A stretch of DNA of 64,000 nucleotides, taken from Axinella damicornis. Its lineage: Eukaryota; Porifera; Demospongiae; Axinellida; Axinellidae. The notes under the pieces were generated by a model. The model made no database searches and was not told where the DNA came from. It saw only the letters and a program-made list of their open reading frames with translations. Every line of letters begins with the position of its first letter. Positions within the stretch are counted from its first letter, which is position 1. The stretch covers positions 14,018,774 through 14,082,773 of the forward strand of contig OZ007511.1 of the NCBI GenBank assembly GCA_963931865.1, given 5' to 3'. Of the stretch, positions 33,127 through 42,575 are shown piece after piece. Position numbers and translations under genes: made by a program.

Positions 33127-34242
33127 ATGGAGGCTGCTTTTGCGACAGTGTACGAGCGCAACCTGTTCTATCAGCAAGTCAGTTTCAAGTGGAGAAGCTT
33201 CCTCCATCTCAGAACCACTGTAGGGGCGCTGCAGCGTGGTAGAGACGGATGGCTGCGTAACATGCTGTTCATCATAGCCTTCTGCCTTACACACTTGCTG
33301 GACTTCGTCTTCGGGTGTGGCCTGTTGGTGCTGGTGATGAGGTACAATCTCCACGAGATGCTCGGGGTGGCCATATCCACGTACACCCTGACGATGCTCC
33401 GGTGGACGGAGCAGCTGATCCAGTGGCTCATGGGCTACCCTGGCGGCCTCAAACTAAACCCTCCTCTGGACCACTTCCTGGGAACCCGGTTCCTGACCAT
33501 TTTACACTTCTGGCAGTACTTTTATTCCGACTTCATAGCCCGCTTCCTCACCAATATCATTTCACTCGTCTTCCTACTTGCCCCGTTTGGTGTCACATTC
33601 TCCCTCGCTGCCCTCCACGATTTCCTCAAGTTCCTCAACCTCTGTCTCATATGCTTCTTCATCTTCTCAAATCGCATATTCACGCTACAGGTATCAGCAC
33701 TCAAGTCCCTTGCAAGACTTTTCATGGGGAAAAAGTGGAATGTTTTACGCAAACGAGTCGACTCATGCGACTATGACACCAGCCAGCTGTTGATGGGGAC
33801 GATCCTCTTCACGATTCTGCTGTTCCTGCTCCCAACAACTGGAATGTATTTCCTCATTTTCCTTCTGCTACGACTGCTGCAGTTCAGTGTTCAGTTCACA
33901 GTGAGGTTGGCCGCTGTGGCAGCTAACAATGTTGCTGCCTTCTGCTGGAGAAGACTTCAATCTGAGCTCAGCAATCCATCCATCTCCAGTTTGAAGATTG
34001 TACACAGTCACTGTATGCTAAGGAGTCAGACAGACCAGACTAATGTGAGAATACTCTGGAACGGAAGGAAACACACAGTGAGGCAGATCCAGGCAGTCAT
34101 CCTGCTGCACTCCACCAGCAGCGTCCTGCAGAACGTTTGCTGTTCAAGTGACCCTAGATTTGAGCATCCCATGCTCCAGCTCACCTCAGGAGTGTGGCCC
34201 CTGTTATCACAACATTTCTGCTGCCTATTCTACAGCCTGTAA
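33127..34242 (+). CDS. PIGQ: PIG-Q/GPI1-like, copy 2, with stop-loss extension
   Basis: Duplicate of the gene at 20839, with only scattered substitutions (for example HFWEYF to HFWQYF, NSLARLF to KSLARLF) and all hallmark motifs kept. The original stop TAG has become CAG, so the protein runs on about 37 residues (QNVCCSSDPRFEHP onward) to a new stop at 34240-34242, giving 371 codons. The extension is former 3' UTR and has no recognisable domain. An open frame also extends upstream of the ATG to 32863, but that part is not open in copy 1 and is probably 5' UTR. Both copies appear functional by ORF integrity. Confidence 0.75.
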   Translation: MEAAFATVYERNLFYQQVSFKWRSFLHLRTTVGALQRGRDGWLRNMLFIIAFCLTHLLDFVFGCGLLVLVMRYNLHEMLGVAISTYTLTMLRWTEQLIQWLMGYPGGLKLNPPLDHFLGTRFLTILHFWQYFYSDFIARFLTNIISLVFLLAPFGVTFSLAALHDFLKFLNLCLICFFIFSNRIFTLQVSALKSLARLFMGKKWNVLRKRVDSCDYDTSQLLMGTILFTILLFLLPTTGMYFLIFLLLRLLQFSVQFTVRLAAVAANNVAAFCWRRLQSELSNPSISSLKIVHSHCMLRSQTDQTNVRILWNGRKHTVRQIQAVILLHSTSSVLQNVCCSSDPRFEHPMLQLTSGVWPLLSQHFCCLFYSL

Positions 34243-35178
34243 TTCTCGTATCAGTGCTCATACTTCATGCCCACAATGCTCACAAGTTAACCTAGCAATA
34301 GCATAAATAAGAATTTTTTCTTGCTGTATAATGGCAAAATTTTATGCTGAAACGTCATGCGTAAAATTCCCTTGTGTACATTTTGGACAGAAGTACCATC
34401 AAGGCTAAATTTTATGCTGACTGCTTTAATTGAAGGGTCTCACCCTAATTGATGGACATACTCATTTTGTGAGCGAATGTGAAGGTTGGCATAAAATCTT
34501 CCCTTGTGTTCCTCATCAAATAAATTTTATGCCGACTTTTAAGGAAGGGTTTCATCCCAATTGGGTTAATTAAAGGGGCATACCAGCAGTTTGAATACAG
34601 GTTATTGATAATTATATTGATAATGATATTGAACATGCATAATGCCTACTGTCATAGCATGCAGTGTTAAGTTGGACTGGATAATGATGAATGAGCTTGG
34701 AGTTAGCCTCGTTCCCAGTCCCACGCCCAGTTTTTCATCGCTTGCACTGTACTGCGAGCGATGAAAAGCTGGGCGTGGGACTGGGAACGAGGCTAGCTTG
34801 GAGTAGTGTGTGTGCGTACATACTCCAAGGAGGTTGTAGCTAGCTACCTCACCACCAGATCAATTAAGAATCAGCTGACCATCATGCAACCCTCCATTAT
34901 ACTGCCACACTGCAGCAGTGCTGCTGGCAGAACAGGTCACCATTACATGTGGCCCATTGCTTTAAGTTCCTCAACCTCAATCTGTCTGTCTGATACTATT
35001 CTAGCAGTCATTTGAAGACGATACCAAAAAAATTGAAAAAATCATATCTGCATTGTAAAGATGACATACCAAATGAGTTCAATCTGAGACAGCAGCTATA
35101 CCTCTTTAATTCACAATTTTTTTTTTGATCACAGTACAACTTAAGACAAGATGCATAATAACTACAATGTTACAGTAA
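34243..35178. other. Intergenic region between PIG-Q copy 2 and TRAF-a copy 2
   Basis: No gene seen. It holds repeated CTAAATTTTATGCTGA-type motifs at 34320-34530 and one perfect hairpin element at 34706-34797. Confidence 0.5.
34706..34797. mobile_element. Near-perfect 92-bp hairpin of the TTCCCAGG family
   Basis: Arms TAGCCTCGTTCCCAGTCCCA and TGGGACTGGGAACGAGGCTA continue through CGCCCAG.TTTTCATCGC on both sides, leaving a loop of about 10 bases. Absent from copy 1 after its PIG-Q gene. Confidence 0.75.
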
Positions 35179-36915
35179 TCAAATCTTTTGGGGGAGGTCC
35201 ACTTTGAGGTACAATCGAAAACATAAGCGGTCATGTTTCAAGTATTCAGTACCTTTTGCTGCATCATGTTCCAGTTCAGAGTGTGAGATGAATTTCCGCC
35301 CACCAAATCGCATGCTGTCAGGTGACCCCTTAGCAACTCCACTGCGGTTGAGAGTTGCCACCACGTGTCCGTGGTCTCCCCTCTGGTTGAGGAGCTGGAG
35401 GTGGGCTGTGATCTGAATGGGCCAGGACAGGCTGTCATCACATACGCCTTTCATTAAGGAGAGGAATGCTGAGCAGTAAGTACTTGAACGCATGAAATTG
35501 GATCTTGGTTTGCCGAACATCAAGGCGGCGCTGAACGGGTCCCATACACTTTCATTAATGTCAATGCTCAGCTGGAACTTGTAGCCTCCAGTGTGGGAGT
35601 AGAATGAATCACTTCTCCACGTACTCTGCACTCCTCCGGCCTTGTGCACACTGAAGTCAGTTAAAGTAATCTCGAATGGAGGACTGAAAGCTCTAAGTAC
35701 ACACAGACTATTAGGAATCTGTTTATCCTGTTCTTGTATATATAATTGCAGCTGTAATGTCTTCCGCAATGTTTCATTCTCATTCTGAAGTTGTGTTTGC
35801 AGTCTTGAAATTTGTTTTTCTGTTTCCTTTCGCTGTTCAGTAATCTGCTCTTTTGTCTCCTTTCGTTGCTCAGCCAGTTTCTGCTTAAGCTGATCCTCTG
35901 CTTGTGTAATCTGCTCTTGTGTTTCCTTTCGCTGGTCAGCCAGTTTCTGCTCAAGTTTCTTTTGCATTCCTGTAATCTGTTTAGGAATCTCTCGCTGGAG
36001 ATCTGTAAGTTTCCCATCTTGTGTTTGTATTTCACCTCGGATCCCACTGAACCCTGCATCCAACTGTGTTTGCAGCTGTTTCTCTGTTTGTTCCTGAAGG
36101 TCTTTGATTTGTTTTTGCAGCATACTGTTCTGTCGTTGCATTTGTTCCTGCAGCTCTGCTATCTGCTGATCCTTCTCGGCCATCTTCTGGTGGAGCTCCC
36201 TGGTCAGACCGAGGTTGAGGAGGGACATGCTCAGCAGGTGACGCTGGCCCTCCTCCTCCATGTGACGTGCCAGGACCCGTCGAGGAACCCTCACTTGGCA
36301 ACCAGCTTGGGCAAACTCACACTCCACCAGCTGCAGTGGACACTGGGTCAAATGCTTCTCCATGTCACAGCGAGGTACAGTGCCAATCTCACACTGGTTG
36401 GGACACGGCTTGGGGTACTTTGTGCAGTTGGGCAAGTGGTCTGTAGTTCCGACATCATAAGTTCCCTCGAAATCACAATGCTTGCACTGCCAAGGACGCT
36501 TGGGACACGAACTCGAATGCTGGTCTAAATTACCCAGCTCCCCCACCCACTCACATCCGTTTCGCTTGTGGGGACAGCGCACTTTCAACTCATTTGCCTT
36601 GCGTTTAAAGTGCTTGTCGTTGATGACTTTAAAGTTAGGATCGTTGCATAGTGGGCACGATTTTCCTTCTCGCTGGAGCCTGGACACGACTTTTCCGGAC
36701 AGTAGGTGCCCGCAACATTCCGTTTGTTGGGGGTCACTGAGTAGCTCGAAAGTGACGGGGCAAAAGTACTCTCGCGGCGGCTCTTCAACGAAATCGTACT
36801 CTATCTGGACTGGTTCTGGAGCTTGGACCGCAGTGGGTATCCCGGGAGGAGCGGATGGCTGATAATCACCAAGATATTCAGTGCAACAAGATTGGGGCTC
36901 AGAGTTAGAAGCCAT
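35179..36915 (-). CDS. TRAF-like protein (copy 2, gene a)
   Basis: Intronless, 578 residues, starting MASNSEPQSCC like its duplicate at 23754. The RING-like segment and zinc fingers are almost unchanged. The coiled coil is longer (extra QKLADQRKETQEQI-type units) and the MATH domain has diverged strongly: it has a different segment with DPFSAALMFGKPRSNF and ends LKVDLPQKI. Neighbouring duplicated genes differ only slightly, so this C-terminal divergence stands out. Same predicted role: trimeric receptor adaptor and possible ubiquitin ligase. Its divergent partner on the plus strand is only a remnant of SYCP3 exon 1 near 37067. Confidence 0.85.
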   Translation of the reverse strand: MASNSEPQSCCTEYLGDYQPSAPPGIPTAVQAPEPVQIEYDFVEEPPREYFCPVTFELLSDPQQTECCGHLLSGKVVSRLQREGKSCPLCNDPNFKVINDKHFKRKANELKVRCPHKRNGCEWVGELGNLDQHSSSCPKRPWQCKHCDFEGTYDVGTTDHLPNCTKYPKPCPNQCEIGTVPRCDMEKHLTQCPLQLVECEFAQAGCQVRVPRRVLARHMEEEGQRHLLSMSLLNLGLTRELHQKMAEKDQQIAELQEQMQRQNSMLQKQIKDLQEQTEKQLQTQLDAGFSGIRGEIQTQDGKLTDLQREIPKQITGMQKKLEQKLADQRKETQEQITQAEDQLKQKLAEQRKETKEQITEQRKETEKQISRLQTQLQNENETLRKTLQLQLYIQEQDKQIPNSLCVLRAFSPPFEITLTDFSVHKAGGVQSTWRSDSFYSHTGGYKFQLSIDINESVWDPFSAALMFGKPRSNFMRSSTYCSAFLSLMKGVCDDSLSWPIQITAHLQLLNQRGDHGHVVATLNRSGVAKGSPDSMRFGGRKFISHSELEHDAAKGTEYLKHDRLCFRLYLKVDLPQKI

Positions 36916-37639
36916 GTTTGTTCTGTTACCAAAAGAGGTGGGCTCGAGATGGGTCCTGGTACGTACATGTACATGTATCGAATGATTCGAATCCGGCCGG
37001 ACCTAGTATACTTGTACTACGCGCGCCGCGCCGTAACTTGCAACGCGGTAGATTCAGTTCAGTTCAGAGTTTAGCTGCGGGACAACAGTAGGTCGCAAAA
37101 TAATACTGCTCACTGATTAGACTATGGTATGCATATAAATGTGCTTTGACCTTTTGAGGTCTCTGAAATCCATGATACACCTCTTTTTTTGAAAGATAGA
37201 GTTGGTGCATGTATTAGCACCAATTATGGGTTTCATACTTCACCACAATTTACAGAAATATCGTCACTTTGCCAGAACATTGTCAAATGTATCCTCTACC
37301 GTTTGATAGACTGAATGGTGCAAAGCATTTGGTATTCGTGATTTGGACAGTCTATAAAATTGTGAATTTATGGGTAGTTCCGATTGTCCTAATACAAAAC
37401 CCACTGCCAGAATACCAACAAGCACATTTGCATGGAAATGGTTCTGGCATGCAGAATCTTCTATGCTGGTAGCCAGTGGTAGGGTGTAGCTACCTGGCTA
37501 AATGATGATTAGGTATGAAATATATAGTAAAAACTGGGATGTCTCATAATACATACCCTGTCTCATAATTGCCTCATTAACGTATTTAGCTTGTAATGGT
37601 TTTGTGTCTCATAATTGGGGCAGCTACTCTATCACCCAT

Positions 37640-38087
37640 AGTCTAAGCCGGTTATTGCACTCGAGCAGGTCTCTTATCTGTTTTTAGACTATAGCAGCCA
37701 TACAAATCAAAGGCACCGCCTGTGGTTTATATTCCGAAGCCATGCAGCCGTGCAACAGCTGTGGGTTTATAGAAATTGGAGCATGATGACTCAGCGTTTA
37801 TGGAAATTAGACCATGGCTCAGCGCATTCTGGAGTGTTGGAGCGTGCAAGGATCTCTAATTCAGGTAGCTATAGTCTCAGCCAGTTAGACTATGCCCTTT
37901 CGTGGTTTATGGGAATGCGCCTCGTGGTCTAAATAAACAGCCTCTCGTGGTTATTTCCCATAAACCACTCAAGGCCATAGTCTAACTATAACATAATCAC
38001 CTCGGGATTTGCCCTCGGTAATTATAGGTAGCATCCCTCAGGTCTCTAAAACAGCTAAGGGACCTGCTCAAGTGCAATAACCTATAC
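37640..38087. mobile_element. Same inverted-repeat element with a nested insertion
   Basis: Outer arms match 24742-24904. Inside, at about 37690-37990, is another inverted repeat (TTAGACTATAGCAGCC ... GGCCATAGTCTAACTATA; GTGGTTTAT / ATAAACCAC), absent from copy 1, so it inserted after the segmental duplication. Confidence 0.65.
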
Positions 38088-38232
38088 CACTGAGGCGTGA
38101 GTGAGGCGACAATACTTTGATGGAAATGTTAGGGCATAAAGAGAGCGAGAGAAAGAGGGTATAATTATTATAATATATACAAGAATAGAGGGGGGTTTTG
38201 AGAGCTGCATGGGAAAGTTTGTATCAATACAT

Positions 38233-39925
38233 TAAGATTTTACGTGTCTGTGTGTCTGTGAGTGACGGAAGTGGGATGTTCGTGGGGCGGGACTAGACTA
38301 TAGTGACGCGCAACCTTCGTACTTTAATTTATGTACTGAACCTCGAACTCCGTGAAGAATGTTCGAGAATATTGGGCCCGGGGCATGCCAGTATGCAGTC
38401 GGGGAGCAGCAGTCGAAGCGGACGCAATCGGGCGAGCAGCAGTTGAAGCGGACGCGATCGGGAGCAGCAGCTGATCGTGAAAGCGGCGAGCAGTAGCTGA
38501 AGCGGGCGCAATCGGGGAGCAGCAGCTGGAGGCGGAGGCAAACAGTGGAAGCGGATGCCGCAATCGTGCCCGCGAGCAGCAGCTGAAGCGAACGCAAGCG
38601 GCAAGCAGCAGCTGAAGCGGACGCAATCGGGGAGAAGCAGCTCTTCAGAGAGCTGTCCAGTGTCATCGCGGATTGCGTCCGGCCTAGATTGTGTCCGGTG
38701 GACGTGATCCGCTAGCTGATTGTGTCCGGTCGGACACAATACGCTAGCGGATTGCGTCCACCCGGACTAGCGGAAACGGTCCGACTTCGCAGATTCTGTC
38801 CGGCCGATCCGTACAACCGTCCCACAAAGGCCATGGTTTTGATTCTGTCCGTACAACCGTCCCGCAAAGGCCATGACCTTGACATGTTTTGCATATGAGG
38901 AAGTTTGTGCCAGAAAAGGAACTATATCAGATCAAAGGGTAACTGTTTTTCACACTAAAGAGAGGTGCTAACAATAGTTTGAGGTAGCTGCATCTAGTAC
39001 TGTATGTATAGTAAAACTTCATTATGACAAACTACCCAAAAATGACGGACCTAAATAAGCTTGAAACCTTGTGAAACCAGTGCTACTCGAATCTATAAGC
39101 TGTAGGCTTCCTTGGGAGGGGCGGGCAAATGTGATGCAGTAGTTTAGTAGTGCTGTTTTGACGGAACAGAACAATGGCTGAGTGTTGCATAACTAGTATG
39201 GGTACACTCAGCAGGAGCTATACATGACTGTGGTACCAGGGCAAACTTGTCAGCATTCAAATATCAACCTTGAATACCATTTTTAGGCATTTTAGTCCAC
39301 TCTTTTCAGGGAAACAGTGTATGTGCCTGTCATCGAACTGCTAATTTCCCCACTATGGGTGTGAATAGCAACTTTCCTCCAACTTCCTCATATGAAGAGC
39401 ACTGCAGTATAAAAGGCCGCGTCTTGGAGAGTTGAATTCACATAGTCCAGTGGGCGAAATGGCGAAGGAGAAGTTGAGTGAAGCGCAAGGGTATGAAGTT
39501 CTTATTATTATGCAACATTGTAATTGTACTATTCAACATTGTTATAACATTCATCTTATTATAAATTATTATGCAACACTTACTACTTATGCTACAATTA
39601 TTCTTATCCTGGTTGTGTCCCCAGACACTATCCGCTAGCAGATTGTGTCCGCCTGGACAGTAACAGAAAGCTATAGTGTCCAGGCGGACATAATCCGCTA
39701 GCGGACCGAGTCAGGGCGGACTCCATCCGCTAGCAGTTAGCGTCCGCCCCCCGGACACTATCCGCGAAAGCGGACACAATCTGCTAGCATATCGGGTCCG
39801 GGGTGGACACTATTCGCGGCCGGACGCAATCCGCTGTGACACCGGCGCCGGATTACGCACGGTAGGCGAACAAGGGGGAAGTAGCTGAGCGAGCGAAGCG
39901 AGCTCAGCTACTTGTATCTGTTAAT
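38233..39925. mobile_element. 1.7-kb insertion specific to duplication copy 2
   Basis: Flanks GGGAAAGTTTGTAT and ATTGCACTTACCACCCATGT are close together in copy 1 (25000-25040). The insert has a tandem array (38400-38640) of AGCAGCAGCTGAAGCGGACG and two clusters of a palindromic GTCCGCTAGCGGA motif (38690-38790 and 39600-39840). No transposase or reverse-transcriptase ORF was recognised. It looks like a non-autonomous element, type unknown. Confidence 0.55.
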
Positions 39926-40662
39926 ATTGCACTTACCACCCATGTTTGTCCCTGGTCACAGTTGGTTGTCCTGACCCTCATGCATGGCAAGAAGAGGAGG
40001 TATGGTACCATTGACGAACCTGAGTAGTGCAACTTGCATGACTTGTATTGTCAACTGCTATACTGGAGTAGTCTCTATCCCAGACAGCTTTTTCCTCTCC
40101 ACATGCATACAAAAGAACAACACGAGCTAGCTAATAGCCTAATACTGGAGTAATGCAGGGGAGAGATGCATGCAATCTCTGTTGACCAGTTTGGAGGTAT
40201 GTGCTATGCATACAAAGCGTACACTGATTGTGAATTGCATGAAGAGGTGAAGGCATGTTCTACCATAATAATTACTACAAAGGTCATGTTCTACACTGAT
40301 AAACTTACCTATATACTCGAGCAGTTTGAATATCTTTGGACCGTATTAATTCATTGTGAACCTTTAGTGCACATGCACCCAAGCTTCCACACGCTTAGGA
40401 CTGTGTGATTGGCCCATGGCCATGGCAGCGATCACAGCATTGCAGGCTGCACACTGTACCCTCTCCATGCAATTTTGTTCACTTATAATTCATGCTAATC
40501 ATAATTACACCCACAAATATACATTTCGATACTAACAACATCCTGTATCACAAAAAAAAAAACTATCCTAGGCTTAAAAAAATACAATCTAGACATGAAT
40601 GTTGATGTGTACTTACTTGCATATTGCACTGCACACACTACTCAACAAACAATTGCAAGACC

Positions 40663-42327
40663 CTATTCTTGGAATTCTGGGTCTGGATCCACTTTTAGGT
40701 ATAATTGAAAATGCAAGCAGTCATCTTTCAAGTACTGAGTATCTTTTAATGCATTATACCCCAGTTTAGAGTGTGCGATGAATTCACGGGCAAATTCTCT
40801 GTATGCAAATCCTTTATTAACTTCTCTGCACTTGAGAGTTGCCACCACGTGTCCGTGGTCTCCCCTCTGGTTGAGGAGCTGGAGGTGGGCTGTAATCTGA
40901 ATTGGCCAGAACAGGTTGCCATCATACTCACCGTTCAGTGAGTCGAGGTCCGCTGTGATGTGAGTACCCTGGACTTCCTGATACCCATTAGTGTCAACGC
41001 CCAGCAGGAACTTGTAGCCTCTGGTGTGGGAGTAGAATGGATCACTTTTCCACTCACCATCCCCTCCTCTGGCCTTGTGCTCACTGAATTTAGTTAAAGT
41101 GATCTTGAAAGGAGGACTGAAACCACTAAGTAAGCACAGAGAGTCATGAATCTGTTTACCCTGTTCTTGCACTTGCTGCTGTAACGTCGTCCGTAATGTT
41201 TCAGTCTCGTTCCGAAGCAGTAATTGCAGCCCAGAAATTTGTTTTCCTGTTTCCTTTGTAATCTGCCTTTCTGTCTCCGCTCCCTGTCTGGTCAATTTCT
41301 GTTCAAGCTGATTAAGCTGCACTCCTGTAATCTGATTTCCAACTTGCTGTTGAAACTTTTGCCGAAGATCTGCAAGTTTGCCGTCCTGTTTTTGAATCTG
41401 ACCATGGAGCCCATTGAGCCCCACTTTTAACTGTGTTTGCAGGTGTTTTCCTGTTTGTTGCACTCCTGCAATCTGATTGGCTTGCTGCTGAATGTTTTGC
41501 TGGAGATCTGCTAACTGTGTTTGCAGCTGTTTCTCCATCTGCTCTCGAAGGTATTTGATTTGTTTCTCCAGCTTACTGTTCTGTTCCTGAAGTTGTTCCT
41601 GCAGCTCTGCTATTTGCTGATCCTTCTCGGCCATCTTCTGGTGGAGCTCCTTGGTCAGACCGAGGTTGAGGAGGGACATACTCAGCAGGTGATGCTGGCC
41701 CTCCTCCTCCACGTGACGTGCCAGGACCCGTCGAGGAACCCTCACTTGGCAACCAGCTTGGGCAAACTCACACTCCACCAGCTGCAGTGGACACTGGGTC
41801 AAATGCTTCTCCATGTCACAGCGAGGTACAGTGCCAATCTCACACTGGTTGGGACACGGCTCAGGGTACTTTGTGCAGTTGGGAAAGTGGTCAGAAGTTC
41901 CGACATCGTACGTTCCCTGGAAATCACAATGCTTGCACTGCCATGGACGCTTGGGACACGAGTTGGAATGCTGGTCTAAATTACCCAGCTCCCCCACCCA
42001 CTCGCATCCGCTTCGCTTGTGGGGGCAGCGCACTTTCAACTCATTCGCCTTGCGTTCAAAGTGTGTGTCCTTGATGACTTTGAAGTTAGGATCGTTACAT
42101 AATGGGCACGCTTTTCCTTCTCGGTGGAGCCTGGACACGACTTTTCCAGAGAGAAGATTCCCACAGCATTCCGTTTGTTGGGGGTCACTGAGTAGCTCGA
42201 AAGTGACAGGGCAAAAGTACTCTCGCGGCGGCTCTTCAACAAAATCGTACTTTTGCTGGACTCTGGGAGAAGCGGATGGCTGAAGATTTTCGGCGCAACA
42301 GGACGGGGAGCCAGACTTGGAAGCCAT
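40663..42327 (-). CDS. TRAF-like protein (complete gene b)
   Basis: Intronless, 554 residues, starting MASKSGSPSCC. RING-like segment (YFCPVTFELLSD, ECCGNLLSG, CPLCNDPNF), zinc fingers with CPHKRSGCEW and CPLQLVECEFAQAGCQ, a long coiled coil (AELQEQLQEQNSKLEKQ onward) and a MATH domain ending QLYLKVDPDPEFQE. It is the full-length parent-type of the truncated gene at 25894-27252, being nearly identical after residue 165. It is head to head with intact SYCP3, with a 248-bp CpG-rich space between the two ATGs, so the pair probably shares a bidirectional promoter. Role as for the other TRAF-like genes here. Confidence 0.87.
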   Translation of the reverse strand: MASKSGSPSCCAENLQPSASPRVQQKYDFVEEPPREYFCPVTFELLSDPQQTECCGNLLSGKVVSRLHREGKACPLCNDPNFKVIKDTHFERKANELKVRCPHKRSGCEWVGELGNLDQHSNSCPKRPWQCKHCDFQGTYDVGTSDHFPNCTKYPEPCPNQCEIGTVPRCDMEKHLTQCPLQLVECEFAQAGCQVRVPRRVLARHVEEEGQHHLLSMSLLNLGLTKELHQKMAEKDQQIAELQEQLQEQNSKLEKQIKYLREQMEKQLQTQLADLQQNIQQQANQIAGVQQTGKHLQTQLKVGLNGLHGQIQKQDGKLADLRQKFQQQVGNQITGVQLNQLEQKLTRQGAETERQITKETGKQISGLQLLLRNETETLRTTLQQQVQEQGKQIHDSLCLLSGFSPPFKITLTKFSEHKARGGDGEWKSDPFYSHTRGYKFLLGVDTNGYQEVQGTHITADLDSLNGEYDGNLFWPIQITAHLQLLNQRGDHGHVVATLKCREVNKGFAYREFAREFIAHSKLGYNALKDTQYLKDDCLHFQLYLKVDPDPEFQE

Positions 42328-42575
42328 GCCTAAGCTAGCTTAGCCTCGGCAGGCCCGCGCCCCCGCATAATTCCGCGCGTGGGCGCCCGGGCGCGGCCTG
42401 GCCTGGCCGGCCGGCGGGGCCGGGGCGCGGTAACGTGCGACGTGCGCGACGTGCCTAGCGCCGCGCCGCAGCGCAGCTTGTTCAAATAAGCGGGATATTC
42501 GAAGTTTTATTACAGCTGCACCATTTTTTTTTTAATCGTTACCTCGGATGTTTAGCTCACGTCTCCGCATTGAAG
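42328..42575. promoter_or_regulatory. CpG-rich bidirectional promoter, TRAF-b / SYCP3
   Basis: 248 bp between divergent ATGs with a dense CpG core (about 42345-42475) including GGCGCGGTAACGTGCGACGT. Much higher GC than the flanks. No TATA box seen on either side. Confidence 0.55.

Larger units (their letters stand above)
37062..40200 (+). pseudogene. 5' fragment of SYCP3, copy 2, more decayed
   Basis: Only the tail of exon 1 (GAGTTTAGCTGCGGGA at 37068) remains and the ATG is gone. Exon 2 (about 39955-40030) keeps AAGAGGAGGTATGGTACC but has lost its end and donor. Exon 3 (about 40153-40197) has a short insertion. A 1.7-kb insertion (38233-39925) and nested inverted-repeat elements lie in the former intron 1. 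It is the duplicate of the fragment at 23944-25300 and has decayed further. Confidence 0.65.
27123..41893. repeat. Segmental duplication, copy 2 (about 14.8 kb)
   Basis: Head-to-tail with copy 1. The junction at about 27120 joins TRAF zinc-finger sequence (GGGCAAGTGGTCA) to TPR-intron sequence (CTTTCAGTGACATTCG) with only two to four shared bases. The right end is inside the TRAF gene 40663-42327 at the position matching the junction; sequence beyond is single copy. It is longer than copy 1 because of a 1.7-kb insertion (38233-39925), a 0.3-kb nested element (about 37690-37990) and a larger minisatellite. Confidence 0.85.

Noticed and set aside
35812..36528. 238-residue plus-strand ORF, Leu/Phe-rich
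   Set aside because: Antisense of a TRAF coiled coil; similar shadows occur opposite every TRAF gene.
38298..38739. Ala/Leu/Cys-rich minus-strand ORFs
   Set aside because: They arise from the tandem AGCAGCTGAAGCGGACG array in the copy-2 insertion.
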